Assembly: GCF_000814905.1 (NCBI RefSeq) | Contig: NZ_JXAG01000049.1 | Span: 20,910-84,909 of the forward strand | Source of the DNA: Enterobacter sp. Bisph1 | GTDB lineage: Bacteria; Pseudomonadota; Gammaproteobacteria; Enterobacterales; Enterobacteriaceae | Length of the DNA: 64,000 bases | Direction of reading: 5' to 3' | Shown: piece after piece, positions 41,784-51,154 of the stretch | Layout: every line of letters begins with the position of its first letter | Position numbering within the stretch: the stretch's first letter is position 1 | Made by a program: the position numbers and the translations under genes | The notes under the pieces: model-generated | Told to the model about the DNA's origin: nothing | The model's database searches: none | Seen by the model: the letters and a program-made list of their open reading frames with translations, nothing else

Positions 41784-42578
41784 ATGTTTTTAGTCGACTC
41801 ACACTGCCATCTTGATGGCCTGGATTATCACGCATTGCACAAAGACGTTGATGACGTGCTGGCAAAAGCCGCTGCGCGCGACGTGAAGTTTTGTCTGGCG
41901 GTCGCCACCACCTTACCGGGTTATCGCGCTATGCGTGAGCTGGTGGGCGAGCGTGAAAATGTGGTTTTCTCCTGCGGTGTGCATCCCCTCAATCAGGATG
42001 AGGAGTACGAGGTCGAGATGCTGCGCCAGCTGGCGGCAGAGAAGGGGGTGGTAGCGATGGGTGAAACCGGGCTGGACTATTTTTATACTCCCGAAACAAA
42101 GCCGCGCCAGCAGGAATCCTTTCGCCACCATATCCGCATTGGCCGTGAATTGAATAAGCCGGTGATTGTCCATACGCGCGATGCGCGCGCCGATACCCTC
42201 GCGATTTTGCAGGAAGAGAAGGTGATGGATTGCGGCGGGGTGCTGCACTGCTTTACAGAAGATCGCGAAACGGCGGGAAAACTGTTGGACATGGGCTTTT
42301 ATATCTCCTTCTCCGGCATCGTCACGTTCCGCAACGCTGAGCAGCTGCGCGATGCGGCGCGCTATATTCCGCTGGATCGGTTGCTGGTGGAAACTGATTC
42401 GCCTTACCTCGCGCCGGTCCCTCATCGCGGGAAAGAGAACCAGCCCGCCATGACGCGTGATGTAGCAGAATATATGGCGGTATTAAAGGGTGTTGCGCTG
42501 GAAAAACTGGCACAACAGACCACGCAAAACTTCGCCCGCTTATTCCATATTGACCCGGCCCGCCTGCAATCCGCCTGA
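41784..42578 (+). CDS. ycfH: TatD-family metal-dependent hydrolase YcfH
   Basis: Predicted metal-dependent deoxyribonuclease/hydrolase with a TIM-barrel fold (264 aa, E. coli 265). Metal ligands are visible in DSHCHLDGLDY (about residue 6), GETGLDYFY (about 92), VIVHTRDA (about 128), and VETDSPYLAP (about 205). Ninth gene after rpmF-plsX in the same direction, 9 bp after holB, and the last before ptsG. The substrate has not been proved. Confidence 0.93.
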   Translation: MFLVDSHCHLDGLDYHALHKDVDDVLAKAAARDVKFCLAVATTLPGYRAMRELVGERENVVFSCGVHPLNQDEEYEVEMLRQLAAEKGVVAMGETGLDYFYTPETKPRQQESFRHHIRIGRELNKPVIVHTRDARADTLAILQEEKVMDCGGVLHCFTEDRETAGKLLDMGFYISFSGIVTFRNAEQLRDAARYIPLDRLLVETDSPYLAPVPHRGKENQPAMTRDVAEYMAVLKGVALEKLAQQTTQNFARLFHIDPARLQSA

Positions 42579-42629
42579 AGTGTAAGCTTATTTTAGTACT
42601 CGTAATTAATAAACGATCGGAGTAAAGTT

Positions 42630-42660
42630 CACCGCCATAAAAAAGGCGGTGAGGCTATTT
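42630..42660 (+). terminator. Stem-loop after ycfH, possible terminator
   Basis: CACCGCC-ATAAAAAA-GGCGGTG is followed by AGGCTATTTTTAC. The stem is solid, but the T run begins several bases later. Confidence 0.6.
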
Positions 42661-42755
42661 TTACGCCGTCTGATCGGCGACTTTTGTAAATCAGTGTGAG
42701 TTTTCCAAAGGGCGCTGGTTGAAACGTGATAGCCGTCAAACAAACTTATCGGCAT

Positions 42756-42780
42756 TTATTTTACTCTGTGTAATAAATAA
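42756..42780 (+). promoter_or_regulatory. Candidate Mlc operator in the ptsG promoter
   Basis: An A/T-rich interrupted palindrome starting TTATTTTACTC and ending GTAATAAATAA. It is the same sequence, from memory, as the known Mlc repressor site of E. coli ptsG and lies about 100 bp before the ATG. Mlc releases it when EIICB-Glc transports glucose. Confidence 0.75.
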
Positions 42781-42853
42781 AGGGCGCTTAGATGCCCTTC
42801 CCACGGCGCGGTTCTCCCCCCGCGCCAATGCGCAAAAGCGTAATAAAAGCACT

Positions 42854-42876
42854 AATACTCAGGAGCACTCTCAATT
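42854..42876 (+). promoter_or_regulatory. ptsG translation start region, conserved SgrS sRNA target
   Basis: The segment from AATACTCAGGAGCACTC to the ATG contains the ribosome site AGGAG. It matches the E. coli ptsG region that pairs with the small RNA SgrS during glucose-phosphate stress. The sgrS gene is not in this window, so regulation is inferred. Confidence 0.6.
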
Positions 42877-44310
42877 ATGTTTAAGAATGCATTTGCTAAC
42901 CTGCAGAAGGTCGGTAAATCGCTGATGCTGCCAGTATCCGTACTGCCTATCGCAGGTATCCTGCTCGGCGTCGGTTCGGCAAACTTCAGCTGGCTGCCAG
43001 AAGTGGTTTCTCATGTTATGGCCGAAGCGGGCGGTTCCGTTTTTGCTAACATGCCGTTGATCTTCGCTATCGGTGTGGCCCTTGGCTTTACCAATAACGA
43101 CGGCGTTTCTGCGCTGGCTGCGGTTGTTGCTTACGGCATTATGGTGAAAACCATGGCCGTGGTAGCACCTTTGGTTCTGCATTTACCTGCCGAAGAAATT
43201 GCCGCAAAACACCTGGCTGATACCGGTGTACTGGGCGGTATCATCTCCGGTGCGATTGCCGCGTATATGTTTAATCGCTTCTATCGCATTAAGCTGCCTG
43301 AGTACCTGGGCTTCTTCGCGGGTAAACGTTTCGTACCGATCATTTCTGGTCTGGCGGCGATTTTCACCGGCGTGATCCTCTCCTTCATTTGGCCGCCGAT
43401 CGGTAGCGCAATTCAGACCTTCTCCCAGTGGGCTGCTTACCAGAACCCGGTTGTGGCGTTCGGTATCTATGGCTTCATTGAGCGTTGCCTGGTGCCGTTT
43501 GGTCTGCACCATATCTGGAACGTACCTTTCCAGATGCAGATCGGTGAATTCACCAACGCAGCAGGTCAGGTGTTCCACGGCGATATCCCGCGTTATATGG
43601 CAGGTGACCCGACCGCAGGTAAACTGTCCGGCGGCTTCCTGTTCAAAATGTACGGTCTGCCGGCTGCCGCTATCGCTATCTGGCACTCTGCTAAACCGGA
43701 AAACCGCGCGAAAGTGGGCGGTATCATGATCTCCGCAGCGTTGACCTCGTTCCTGACCGGTATTACCGAGCCGATCGAGTTCTCCTTCATGTTCGTTGCG
43801 CCGATCCTGTACGTTATCCACGCAATTCTGGCAGGTCTGGCATTCCCGATCTGTATCCTGCTGGGTATGCGTGACGGTACCTCCTTCTCGCACGGTCTGA
43901 TCGACTTTATCGTGCTGAGCGGTAACAGCAGCAAACTGTGGCTGTTCCCGGTTATCGGTGCCTGCTATGCAGTGTTGTACTACACGATTTTCCGCGTGCT
44001 GATCAAAGCGTTGGATCTGAAAACGCCGGGTCGTGAAGAGAACACCGAAGAGAACAAAGCTGGCGCAACCAGCGAAATGGCTCCGGCTCTGGTTACCGCG
44101 TTTGGCGGTAAAGAGAACATCACCAACCTCGATGCGTGCATCACTCGCCTGCGTGTCAGCGTCGCTGACGTAGCGAAAGTGGATCAGGCTGGCCTGAAAC
44201 GACTGGGCGCTGCAGGTGTGGTCGTTGCGGGTTCCGGTGTTCAGGCGATTTTCGGGACTAAATCCGATAACCTGAAAACCGAGATGGATGAGTACATCCG
44301 TAGCCACTAA
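42877..44310 (+). CDS. ptsG: PTS glucose-specific EIICB component
   Basis: Glucose permease and phosphotransferase (477 aa, as in E. coli). The N-terminal EIIC membrane domain (about residues 1-385) carries the conserved [12 protein letters not shown] segment. The linker includes [12 protein letters not shown]. The C-terminal EIIB domain has the phosphorylated cysteine in [15 protein letters not shown] (about 421). Phosphate passes from EIIA-Glc through this Cys to incoming glucose. Mlc and SgrS sites lie upstream; a strong terminator follows. Confidence 0.98.
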   Translation: MFKNAFANLQKVGKSLMLPVSVLPIAGILLGVGSANFSWLPEVVSHVMAEAGGSVFANMPLIFAIGVALGFTNNDGVSALAAVVAYGIMVKTMAVVAPLVLHLPAEEIAAKHLADTGVLGGIISGAIAAYMFNRFYRIKLPEYLGFFAGKRFVPIISGLAAIFTGVILSFIWPPIGSAIQTFSQWAAYQNPVVAFGIYGFIERCLVPFGLHHIWNVPFQMQIGEFTNAAGQVFHGDIPRYMAGDPTAGKLSGGFLFKMYGLPAAAIAIWHSAKPENRAKVGGIMISAALTSFLTGITEPIEFSFMFVAPILYVIHAILAGLAFPICILLGMRDGTSFSHGLIDFIVLSGNSSKLWLFPVIGACYAVLYYTIFRVLIKALDLKTPGREENTEENKAGATSEMAPALVTAFGGKENITNLDACITRLRVSVADVAKVDQAGLKRLGAAGVVVAGSGVQAIFGTKSDNLKTEMDEYIRSH

Positions 44311-44331
44311 GCCGTAGTCTGGGGAGACTGA

Positions 44332-44355
44332 GGGAGCCTGATGGCTCCCTTTTTT
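44332..44355 (+). terminator. Intrinsic terminator after ptsG
   Basis: GGGAGCC-TGAT-GGCTCCC is followed by six T residues, 22 bp past the ptsG stop. Confidence 0.95.
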
Positions 44356-44485
44356 ATTGCCTGTAACAGGCCGCCGGAGGAACAGGGCGTGACGGCGTTT
44401 ATGCTTGTCCCGCCTGGCTGTGTCGATAAGCTCCCCATTCGCCGCCCGTCACATGCCACCGGCAATTTGCTTCTCGGTGCTAAAC

Positions 44486-44517
44486 AACAAAAAAGCCCGC
44501 CATCAGAGGGCGGGCTT
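44486..44517 (-). terminator. Intrinsic terminator after fhuE
   Basis: On the minus strand AAGCCCGCC-CTCTGAT-GGCGGGCTT is followed by a T run (TTTTTGTTG). It lies 21 bp past the fhuE stop. Confidence 0.9.
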
Positions 44518-44537
44518 GATAAGCGCTGTTGTGAGCC

Positions 44538-46742
44538 TTAGAAGCTGTAGCTGGCGCTCACTGAGAAGTTACGCGGCGCGCCATACACGCCGTAGGTGCC
44601 CAGATAATCGTAATACTCTTTATCGAATACGTTGTTCAGGTTGGCCTGAATAGCGAAGTTTTTGCTCGCCTGGTAACGGGTAAACAGATCAACCACCGTA
44701 TAGCCGCTTTGCGTGATACGCATATTGCCGCTCGGGCCTTTAATATCCTGCCAGCTCTTATTCTGCCAGCGCGCGCCGCCACCCACGGAAAGGGCTGGCA
44801 ACATCGGCAACTGGTAGCGGGTGAACAGTTTCATGGTGGTGCGCGCCTGTTCCGGGTTAATCGCGATGCCATCGCCATCTTCAGCCATAAAACGGCTGGC
44901 CCCGAAGGTTAACTGCAGGTTATCCGTTAGTGCGCCATTCAGCTCAAATTCGACGCCTTTACTGACGGTGCCATTAACCGACTTATACGCCGTCTGGCCA
45001 CCTGAGTTGGGAATGTACTCGCCGGTCGACACAGCAACGTGATCCTGCTCGGTGCGGAATACCGCCAGGGTCGCGGTCAGACGCGTGTTATACCAGTCGC
45101 CCTTGATCCCGGCTTCATAGCTTTTACCGGTGGTGGGTTCGAGAAACTCACTGTTGATATCGCGCTGGCTGGAAGGCTCGAAAATTGAGGTGTAGCTTCC
45201 ATAAACAGACCAGGTGTCATCGATATCGTAAATCAGGCCAGCATAAGGCGTCACGTCATCGAATTTGCTATTACGGATCTCATCCGGTTTGCGCTCCAGA
45301 TTATATTTCGCGCTCCATTCCGTATAGCGTGCGCCAAGGATCAAGTGCAGGGGATCGGCAAGGGAAATGCGCGTCGCGGCATACAGTGATTTCTGCCGGA
45401 TCACATCGCGCTGATAGAGCGTCCAGGGAGACCAGGCCGGATCCGCCAGCGTCTTGCCGTTATAGCCATGAATATCGCCAGCATCCATCAAACCGGCAAC
45501 CGGGAAAGAATTGTCATAGTTATTGCGCTGACGGCTGTAGCTGCCGCCGAACATCACTTCATGCTGGCGACCCAACAGATCGTAACCGCCGCGCACAAAG
45601 GCATCGACCGAGTCCTGTTTCCGCTCGCCACGGTTCCAGCCGCCCCATGCGCCTTGAAATAGCGAAGCATTATACAAACCGGTGGTTTTATCCGGGAAGC
45701 CGTCGATATACATCAGCTTACTGTCGAAATTGGTCTCTGCATGCATCGCATTCACTTTCGCTTCCCAGCCATCAGCAAAACGCTGGGTCAGATTGGCGAA
45801 CACTTTTGAGGAGTCTGTGTTGGCGTAGGCCCAGTCAGCGGCGGTGTTAAAACCACGACGAAAGTGCGTGCGGCTGCCGTCGCTGTACAGAGAGGGAAAA
45901 CCGCCCCAGGTTGGGCTATCGTCTTCACTTTCCTGATAATCATAACCGAGAGAAAGGGAGGTGGAATCGGTGAGATCCGCATCCACCACGCCGGTGATAA
46001 ATTTTTTGCGGTAATGATTACGCTCTATCCAGGAGTCTTTGTCCTGGTAGCCGGTGATAACGCGCCCGCGCACGTTGCCGGATTCCGTCAGCGGAGCCTG
46101 CAAATCCAGCACATAGCGCTGATTATCCCAGCTGCCGTACGTAGCGGTGGCTGATCCTTTAAAATCTTTACTGTCAGCATGTTTACGCACCATATTGACA
46201 TAGGCCGAAGGGTTACCGGTCCCGCTCATCAAACCTGCTGCGCCGCGCACTACTTCAATTTTATCGTAGATAGCCGTGTCGCCTGCGGTATCGCCAAAGT
46301 TCCAGCGATTATCAAGGAAAGTGGGCATATCTTCATAGGCGAAGTTACTGACAAAAAAACCGCGCGCGTAAAAATTGGTACGATGGGTATCAATACGCGA
46401 AGCGCTCACCCCAATCGTATTATCCAGAACTTGCTCAATGGTATTGAGCTGCTGGTCCTGCATACGCTGTTGGCTCACCACGCTGACGGATTGCGGGATA
46501 TCACGTGGAACCAGTAACAGCTTGGTGCCGGTGGTAGTGGTTTTCACGCTGTAATCCTGGGCCTGGCTGTCGGCGGTGCTTAACGCGGTACCCTCGACCA
46601 CTACCGTATCGTCTGCGGATGGAGTCGTTTGGTCAGCAAAAACCGCAGAAGGCGTTAACGCTAGCGCGATGCAGGCAGCAAGCAGCGACGGCGTAGCGGC
46701 AAACGAACGCGCGTTCTCCCCGGCGTGATGAGTGAAAGACAT
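44538..46742 (-). CDS. fhuE: TonB-dependent ferric-siderophore receptor FhuE
   Basis: Outer-membrane receptor (734 aa) for hydroxamate siderophores such as ferric coprogen, rhodotorulic acid and ferrioxamine B. A signal peptide of about 36 residues ends in AVFA. The TonB box is DDTVVVEG. The plug domain contains RDIPQSVSVVSQQRMQDQQ and VEVVRG-like IEVVRGAAGLMSGTGNP. The 22-strand barrel follows and ends in the aromatic C-terminus ASYSF. An iron-responsive (Fur) site is likely upstream. It is monocistronic, convergent with ptsG and divergent from hinT. Confidence 0.94.
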   Translation of the reverse strand: MSFTHHAGENARSFAATPSLLAACIALALTPSAVFADQTTPSADDTVVVEGTALSTADSQAQDYSVKTTTTGTKLLLVPRDIPQSVSVVSQQRMQDQQLNTIEQVLDNTIGVSASRIDTHRTNFYARGFFVSNFAYEDMPTFLDNRWNFGDTAGDTAIYDKIEVVRGAAGLMSGTGNPSAYVNMVRKHADSKDFKGSATATYGSWDNQRYVLDLQAPLTESGNVRGRVITGYQDKDSWIERNHYRKKFITGVVDADLTDSTSLSLGYDYQESEDDSPTWGGFPSLYSDGSRTHFRRGFNTAADWAYANTDSSKVFANLTQRFADGWEAKVNAMHAETNFDSKLMYIDGFPDKTTGLYNASLFQGAWGGWNRGERKQDSVDAFVRGGYDLLGRQHEVMFGGSYSRQRNNYDNSFPVAGLMDAGDIHGYNGKTLADPAWSPWTLYQRDVIRQKSLYAATRISLADPLHLILGARYTEWSAKYNLERKPDEIRNSKFDDVTPYAGLIYDIDDTWSVYGSYTSIFEPSSQRDINSEFLEPTTGKSYEAGIKGDWYNTRLTATLAVFRTEQDHVAVSTGEYIPNSGGQTAYKSVNGTVSKGVEFELNGALTDNLQLTFGASRFMAEDGDGIAINPEQARTTMKLFTRYQLPMLPALSVGGGARWQNKSWQDIKGPSGNMRITQSGYTVVDLFTRYQASKNFAIQANLNNVFDKEYYDYLGTYGVYGAPRNFSVSASYSF

Positions 46743-46822
46743 GAATAAACCCTTAATGGTGTGTTGGGAAAAGCCTTACGGCGATACGTTGTCGCTTCAG
46801 GCGGGGTGTGTTAATTCGTCGA

Positions 46823-46849
46823 GCAATAATTGCGCATGAGAATGCAAAT
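46823..46849 (-). promoter_or_regulatory. Candidate Fur box upstream of fhuE
   Basis: The segment contains GCGCATGAGAATGCAAATG, which keeps the ATGAnAAT core of Fur sites but matches the 19-bp consensus at only about 10 positions. Location 80-105 bp before the fhuE start fits iron control. The rest of the fhuE-hinT gap (46743-47081) shows no gene. Confidence 0.4.
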
Positions 46850-46990
46850 GCGAAATATACTCATTCACACCATCGATGTAAACAGATGTAAGTATTACGT
46901 CTGAAATATCGTTTCAAACACACGTAAAGAAGAGGCTGGCGATTTGCACAGCGACAAATCCGGAAAGGTAAAAGAAAAACAGCGTTTTGG

Positions 46991-47020
46991 TTGAAACAAC
47001 AAGAGAATCTCGATCATACT
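46991..47020 (+). promoter_or_regulatory. Candidate sigma-70 promoter of the hinT operon
   Basis: TTGAAA, 18 bp, CATACT lies about 60 bp before the hinT ATG. Confidence 0.5.
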
Positions 47021-47081
47021 CTAGGGCACGTAATTGACGACGGCTGCGGGCTGGTTCCGCGAACATCAAAGGAAAAACGTC

Positions 47082-47441
47082 ATGGCCGAAGAAACTATTT
47101 TCAGCAAAATTATCCGCCGCGAAATTCCTGCGGATATCGTTTATCAGGACGAGTTAGTCACTGCCTTTCGCGATATCTCTCCGCAGGCACCGACACATGT
47201 GCTTATTGTGCCGAATATCCTGATTCCTACCGTTAACGATGTGACTGCCGCGCATGAACAGGCGCTGGGTCGCATGATGACCGTTGCGGCGAAAATCGCC
47301 CGCGATGAAGGCATCGCCCAGGATGGATATCGCCTGATCGTCAACTGCAATCGCCACGGCGGGCAGGAGGTTTATCATATCCATATGCACCTGCTCGGTG
47401 GACATGCGCTGGGGCCGATGCTGGCTCATAAAGGTCTGTAA
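47082..47441 (+). CDS. hinT: Purine nucleoside phosphoramidase HinT
   Basis: HIT-family hydrolase (119 aa, as in E. coli) that cleaves adenosine or guanosine 5'-phosphoramidates. The histidine triad HIHMHLLGG is near the C-terminus, with the catalytic central His. The ATG at 47082 ([22 protein letters not shown]) follows AAAGGAAAAACG and gives the family length. First gene of hinT-ycfL-lpoB-thiK-nagZ-ycfP; ycfL begins one base after its stop. Confidence 0.97.
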   Translation: MAEETIFSKIIRREIPADIVYQDELVTAFRDISPQAPTHVLIVPNILIPTVNDVTAAHEQALGRMMTVAAKIARDEGIAQDGYRLIVNCNRHGGQEVYHIHMHLLGGHALGPMLAHKGL

Positions 47442-47442
47442 T

Positions 47443-47817
47443 ATGAGCAACGGGCGTGTCGCTTTATGGCTCGCGGCGCTGGTGCTGGTGGGATGCAGTT
47501 CACGGCCCACGATCCCGGTTGCCGACGATCAAACGCTGGTGATGGAGTCAACGCTGCTGGCGGCCGGTATCACCGCGCAGCCGCCTTCGCTCAACACGCA
47601 GGAAATCCAGCCTTCCGCCTCTTCACGGCTGTTTAATGAAAGACAGCAGCCCGTTACCGTGCACTATCGTTTTTTCTGGTATGACGCCAGAGGCCTGGAA
47701 ATGCATCCACTGGAAGCGGCGCGTACCGTCACGGTCCCGGGAAATTCAGCCGTGACGCTGTATGGCAGCGCTAACTATCTGGGTGCGCACAGTGTCAGAC
47801 TTTATCTCTACCTGTAA
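47443..47817 (+). CDS. ycfL: YcfL family lipoprotein
   Basis: Predicted lipoprotein of 124 aa, function unknown. The signal sequence MSNGRVALWLAALVLVGC ends in a lipobox with Cys18. The mature part contains VTVHYRFFWYDARGLEMHPLE and a C-terminal immunoglobulin-like strand pattern (TVPGNSAVTLYGSANYLGAHSVRLYLYL). The start at 47443 is one base after the hinT stop, so it is translationally coupled. lpoB follows after 10 bp; the context suggests an envelope role. Confidence 0.88.
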   Translation: MSNGRVALWLAALVLVGCSSRPTIPVADDQTLVMESTLLAAGITAQPPSLNTQEIQPSASSRLFNERQQPVTVHYRFFWYDARGLEMHPLEAARTVTVPGNSAVTLYGSANYLGAHSVRLYLYL

Positions 47818-47827
47818 GGGGTGACTC

Positions 47828-48484
47828 TTGATTAAAACTATTGGACGCTATGCGCTGGTAACAGCGCTGGCAGCACTGCTTGCCGGGTGTATTAGCGATC
47901 AGCAACCTGCGCCGGTCGACCAGGCTGGCGGAGCAGGGACTCAACAACCGACAACGCCGGAACAGCCGCAGCAGCCGGTACCGACGGTGCCTTCCGTTCC
48001 GACGCTGCCGCCGCAGCCGGGACCGATTGAACATCCGGATCAAACGGCTCAGCCAACGCCGCGCGAGCGTCATTTTGACTGGAACAGCGCCGTGCAGCCG
48101 ATGGTGGGCAAAATGCTGCAGGCCAGCGGTGCCAACGCCGGTAGCGTATTACTGGTAGACAGCGTTAATAACCGTACTAATGGCTCGATAAATACCGCTG
48201 AAGCGACGGGGGTTGTGCGTAACGCGCTGGCGAACAACGGTAAATTTACCCTCGTTACTGAACAGCAACTGACGGTAGCCAAGCAGCAGCTCGGTCTCTC
48301 GGCGCAAGATAGCCTCGGTACACGCAGCAAAGCTATTGGCATCGCCCGCAATGTAGGGGCGCAGTATGTGCTCTACTGCAACGCTACCGGCAACGTCAAC
48401 GCACCGGCGCTGCAAATGCAACTGATGCTGGTGCAGACCGGCGAAATTATCTGGTCGGGTAAAGGTGCAGTTCAGCAACAGTAA
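47828..48484 (+). CDS. lpoB: Penicillin-binding protein activator LpoB
   Basis: Outer-membrane lipoprotein (218 aa, E. coli 213) that reaches through the periplasm to activate the peptidoglycan synthase PBP1B. It has a TTG start behind AAGGGGTGA. The lipobox is LLAGC (Cys21). A Pro/Gln-rich flexible stretch (about residues 26-75) contains [20 protein letters not shown]. The folded C-terminal domain begins near [15 protein letters not shown] and includes [20 protein letters not shown]. It overlaps thiK by 20 bp. Confidence 0.94.
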   Translation: MIKTIGRYALVTALAALLAGCISDQQPAPVDQAGGAGTQQPTTPEQPQQPVPTVPSVPTLPPQPGPIEHPDQTAQPTPRERHFDWNSAVQPMVGKMLQASGANAGSVLLVDSVNNRTNGSINTAEATGVVRNALANNGKFTLVTEQQLTVAKQQLGLSAQDSLGTRSKAIGIARNVGAQYVLYCNATGNVNAPALQMQLMLVQTGEIIWSGKGAVQQQ

Positions 48485-49280
48485 ACAGACGCGTGATGAG
48501 CTATTGTCACGCTATTTTCCGACCTGGGCTCCCGTCGCCAGCCAGAGTAACGGCTTAAGCGGCGGGAGCTGTCTTATTAGCGATGGCCAGCAAACGCGGG
48601 TGCTGCGAAAACGGCACCACGCCGCGTCATCACCCTTTCTGCGCCAGTATCGTTTGCTCAGACGTCTGCCGGCGACGCTTGCCCCGCGACCTTGCTTATA
48701 TACCGGCGAGTGGATGGTGCTTGAGTATCTCCCTGGTGAAGTGCGCAGCGCACTGCCGCAGGCCGATAAGCTGGTGCCGCTGCTGCATGCATTACACTGT
48801 CAGCCTCTGTTTGGCTGGCGAATAACCTTACTTCCGCTGCTGGAACAGTATTGGCAGCAGAGCGCCCGCTCGCGGCGAACGCCATTCTGGCTGCGGCAAT
48901 TAAAACGCCTGCGCCAGCAAAAAGAGCCGGTGCCGCTGCGCCTGTCGCCATTACATATGGATGTCCATGCCGGGAATCTGGTACAGAGCGCGTCGGGCTT
49001 ACGTTTAATCGACTGGGAATATGCCGGCGATGGCGATATCGCGCTGGAACTGGCCGCAATAGGTACCGAAGACGAGGCGCAACGGCGCAGTCTGGTAGGT
49101 AGCTATGCACAGCACGCGGTTATCGATCCCGCGCGGCTTTGGCGGCAGGTCAAACGCTGGCGACCGTGGGTACTTATGCTAATGGCTGGCTGGTATGAAT
49201 GCCGCTTTCAGCAAACGGGCGACAGACAATTTATTACCCTGGCGGATGAAATATGGCGCCAGCTAGCGATAAAAGGATAA
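48465..49280 (+). CDS. thiK: Thiamine kinase
   Basis: Phosphorylates thiamine for salvage into thiamine phosphate (271 aa, E. coli 274). Choline-kinase/APH-like fold: a glycine-rich [14 protein letters not shown] loop near residue 28, the catalytic loop [15 protein letters not shown] near 163, and the metal-binding [17 protein letters not shown]. The GTG start at 48465 lies inside the end of lpoB. nagZ follows within 6 bp. Confidence 0.92.
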   Translation: MQFSNSKQTRDELLSRYFPTWAPVASQSNGLSGGSCLISDGQQTRVLRKRHHAASSPFLRQYRLLRRLPATLAPRPCLYTGEWMVLEYLPGEVRSALPQADKLVPLLHALHCQPLFGWRITLLPLLEQYWQQSARSRRTPFWLRQLKRLRQQKEPVPLRLSPLHMDVHAGNLVQSASGLRLIDWEYAGDGDIALELAAIGTEDEAQRRSLVGSYAQHAVIDPARLWRQVKRWRPWVLMLMAGWYECRFQQTGDRQFITLADEIWRQLAIKG

Positions 49281-49285
49281 GTAAG

Positions 49286-50317
49286 ATGAATATGGGACCC
49301 GTAATGTTGGATGTGCAGGGTTTTGAACTGGACGCGGAAGAGCGCGAAATTCTGGCCCATCCGTTGGTCGGTGGGCTGATCCTCTTTACGCGTAATTATC
49401 ATGATCCTGAGCAGTTATGCGAACTGGTTCGCCAGATCCGTCGCGCATCGCACCATCGGCTGGTGGTCGCCGTGGATCAAGAGGGCGGTCGCGTACAACG
49501 TTTTCGTGACGGCTTTACCCGCTTGCCGGCGGCGCAATCTTTTGCCGCGCTAAATGGGCTGGGAGAGGGCGGTCGCCTGGCACAGGAAGCGGGCTGGCTG
49601 ATGGCCAGCGAAATGATTGCTATGGATATCGATATCAGTTTTGCCCCGGTGCTGGACATCGGCCATATCAGCGCGGCGATTGGCGAGCGCTCTTACCATG
49701 AAGACCCGGCGAAAGCCCTGCAGATAGCGACGCATTTTATTGACGGTATGCACAGCGCCGGTATGAAAACCACCGGTAAACATTTTCCCGGTCACGGCGC
49801 GGTGACCGCCGATTCCCATAAAGAGACGCCGCGTGACCCACGTTTGCAAGGTGAGATCCGCGCCCATGACATGTCCATATTCCGCCGTCTCATTGAACAG
49901 AACAAACTCGATGCCATTATGCCCGCGCACGTCATCTATAGCGATGCGGATCCACGCCCGGCCAGTGGTTCGCCCTACTGGCTGCAAACCGTATTACGCG
50001 GTGAGCTGGGCTTTGACGGCGTTATCTTTTCAGATGATTTGTCGATGGAAGGGGCGGCTATCATGGGCAGCTATGCCGAACGCGGACAAGCCTCGCTGGA
50101 TGCGGGTTGCGATATGATACTGGTCTGTAATAATCGTAAAGGCGCGGTAAGCGTGTTAGATAACCTGTCGCCGATCAATGCACAGCGTGTTACACAATTG
50201 TATCATAAAGGTTCATTTTCTCGTCAGGAGTTGATGGATTCAGCGCGCTGGAAGAAGGCGAATAAAGAGCTTGAACAGCTCAATGCGCGCTGGCAAGAGC
50301 ATAAAGAGGCTCATTAA
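49286..50317 (+). CDS. nagZ: Beta-N-acetylhexosaminidase NagZ
   Basis: Cytosolic glycoside hydrolase family 3 enzyme (343 aa, E. coli 341) of peptidoglycan recycling; it removes GlcNAc from anhydro-muropeptides, whose products can induce AmpC beta-lactamase. The conserved [18 protein letters not shown] loop carries the general-acid His, and the nucleophile Asp lies in [16 protein letters not shown]. The ATG at 49286 has AGGA at good spacing; the ATG at 49292 would give the E. coli length. It is functionally paired with nagK at the end of the window. Confidence 0.95.
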   Translation: MNMGPVMLDVQGFELDAEEREILAHPLVGGLILFTRNYHDPEQLCELVRQIRRASHHRLVVAVDQEGGRVQRFRDGFTRLPAAQSFAALNGLGEGGRLAQEAGWLMASEMIAMDIDISFAPVLDIGHISAAIGERSYHEDPAKALQIATHFIDGMHSAGMKTTGKHFPGHGAVTADSHKETPRDPRLQGEIRAHDMSIFRRLIEQNKLDAIMPAHVIYSDADPRPASGSPYWLQTVLRGELGFDGVIFSDDLSMEGAAIMGSYAERGQASLDAGCDMILVCNNRKGAVSVLDNLSPINAQRVTQLYHKGSFSRQELMDSARWKKANKELEQLNARWQEHKEAH

Positions 50318-50354
50318 TTCCTGCGCGCGCGTTTGGCGAAGTGGTGAGGATACA

Positions 50355-50897
50355 ATGATTATCTATTTACACGGTTTTGACTCAAACAGCCCGGGCAACC
50401 ATGAAAAAGTGCTGCAGCTGCAGTTTATCGATCCTGATGTGCGCCTGATAAGTTACAGCACGCGCCATCCGAAACATGATATGCAGCATCTGCTGAAAGA
50501 AGTGGACAAAATGTTGCAGCTCAACATCGATGAGCGGCCGCTGATTTGCGGCGTCGGACTCGGCGGTTACTGGGCGGAACGCATCGGTTTCTTATGCGAT
50601 ATCCGCCAGGTGATCTTCAATCCGAATCTGTTTCCCTATGAGAATATGGAGGGGAAAATCGACCGGCCGGAAGAGTACCAGGATATTGCCACCAAGTGCG
50701 TGGCCAACTTCCGTGAAAAAAATCGCGATCGCTGCATGGTGATCCTTTCGCGGCAGGATGAGGCGCTGGATAGTCAACGCTCGGCCGAAGCGCTCCATCA
50801 CTACTATGAAATCGTCTGGGACGAGGAACAAACGCACAAGTTTAAGAACATCTCGCCCCATCTGCAGCGTATCAAAGCCTTTAAAGCCCTCGGTTAA
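50355..50897 (+). CDS. ycfP: YcfP family esterase-like protein (UPF0227)
   Basis: Protein of 180 aa with an alpha/beta-hydrolase-like fold. The N-terminus is [19 protein letters not shown], and [15 protein letters not shown] occupies the nucleophile-elbow position with Gly-Leu instead of a Ser, so catalysis is doubtful. Function unknown. The ATG at 50355 follows GTGAGGATAC. It is the last gene of the hinT-ycfP series, followed by a terminator. Confidence 0.92.
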   Translation: MIIYLHGFDSNSPGNHEKVLQLQFIDPDVRLISYSTRHPKHDMQHLLKEVDKMLQLNIDERPLICGVGLGGYWAERIGFLCDIRQVIFNPNLFPYENMEGKIDRPEEYQDIATKCVANFREKNRDRCMVILSRQDEALDSQRSAEALHHYYEIVWDEEQTHKFKNISPHLQRIKAFKALG

Positions 50898-50904
50898 TTC
50901 CTCT

Positions 50905-50934
50905 GCCGACAGGTTAATCCCTGTCGGCGCTTTC
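50905..50934 (+). terminator. Intrinsic terminator after ycfP
   Basis: GCCGACAGG-GTTAAT-like loop-CCTGTCGGC with a 9-bp stem is followed by GCTTTCC, directly after the ycfP stop. Confidence 0.8.
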
Positions 50935-51006
50935 CTATGTGACTCCCCTCTGTCGGCCATTATTTTGCCGGACTATGACGTTTGCACATTTTTTAATCAC
51001 CAAAAC

Positions 51007-51020
51007 TTGATGTATATCAA
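51007..51020 (+). promoter_or_regulatory. FNR binding site upstream of ndh
   Basis: TTGAT-GTAT-ATCAA is a perfect FNR box. In E. coli FNR represses ndh without oxygen from a site in the same position. It lies 135 bp before the ndh start and is followed by the conserved TTTTGGTATGACCAATG segment. Confidence 0.9.
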
Positions 51021-51154
51021 TTTTGGTATGACCAATGAACCGTTCATGGTATTCTCAAGGTCAATGTTCAGTTGCGTGTGCGTAAACCATTGTTAACTAA
51101 GGGCTATTTACATAACTTTTAATTAACAATTGGTTAATATTTTAGGGGGTCATC

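Noticed and set aside
43183..44307. Long open frame (374 codons) antisense to ptsG
   Set aside because: It mirrors the highly biased codons of ptsG, has low-complexity His/Arg/Gln-rich content and lacks a ribosome site; ptsG is certain.
46743..47081. Small gene in the fhuE-hinT gap
   Set aside because: No frame with both a ribosome site and coding character; the region is better explained as two divergent promoters.
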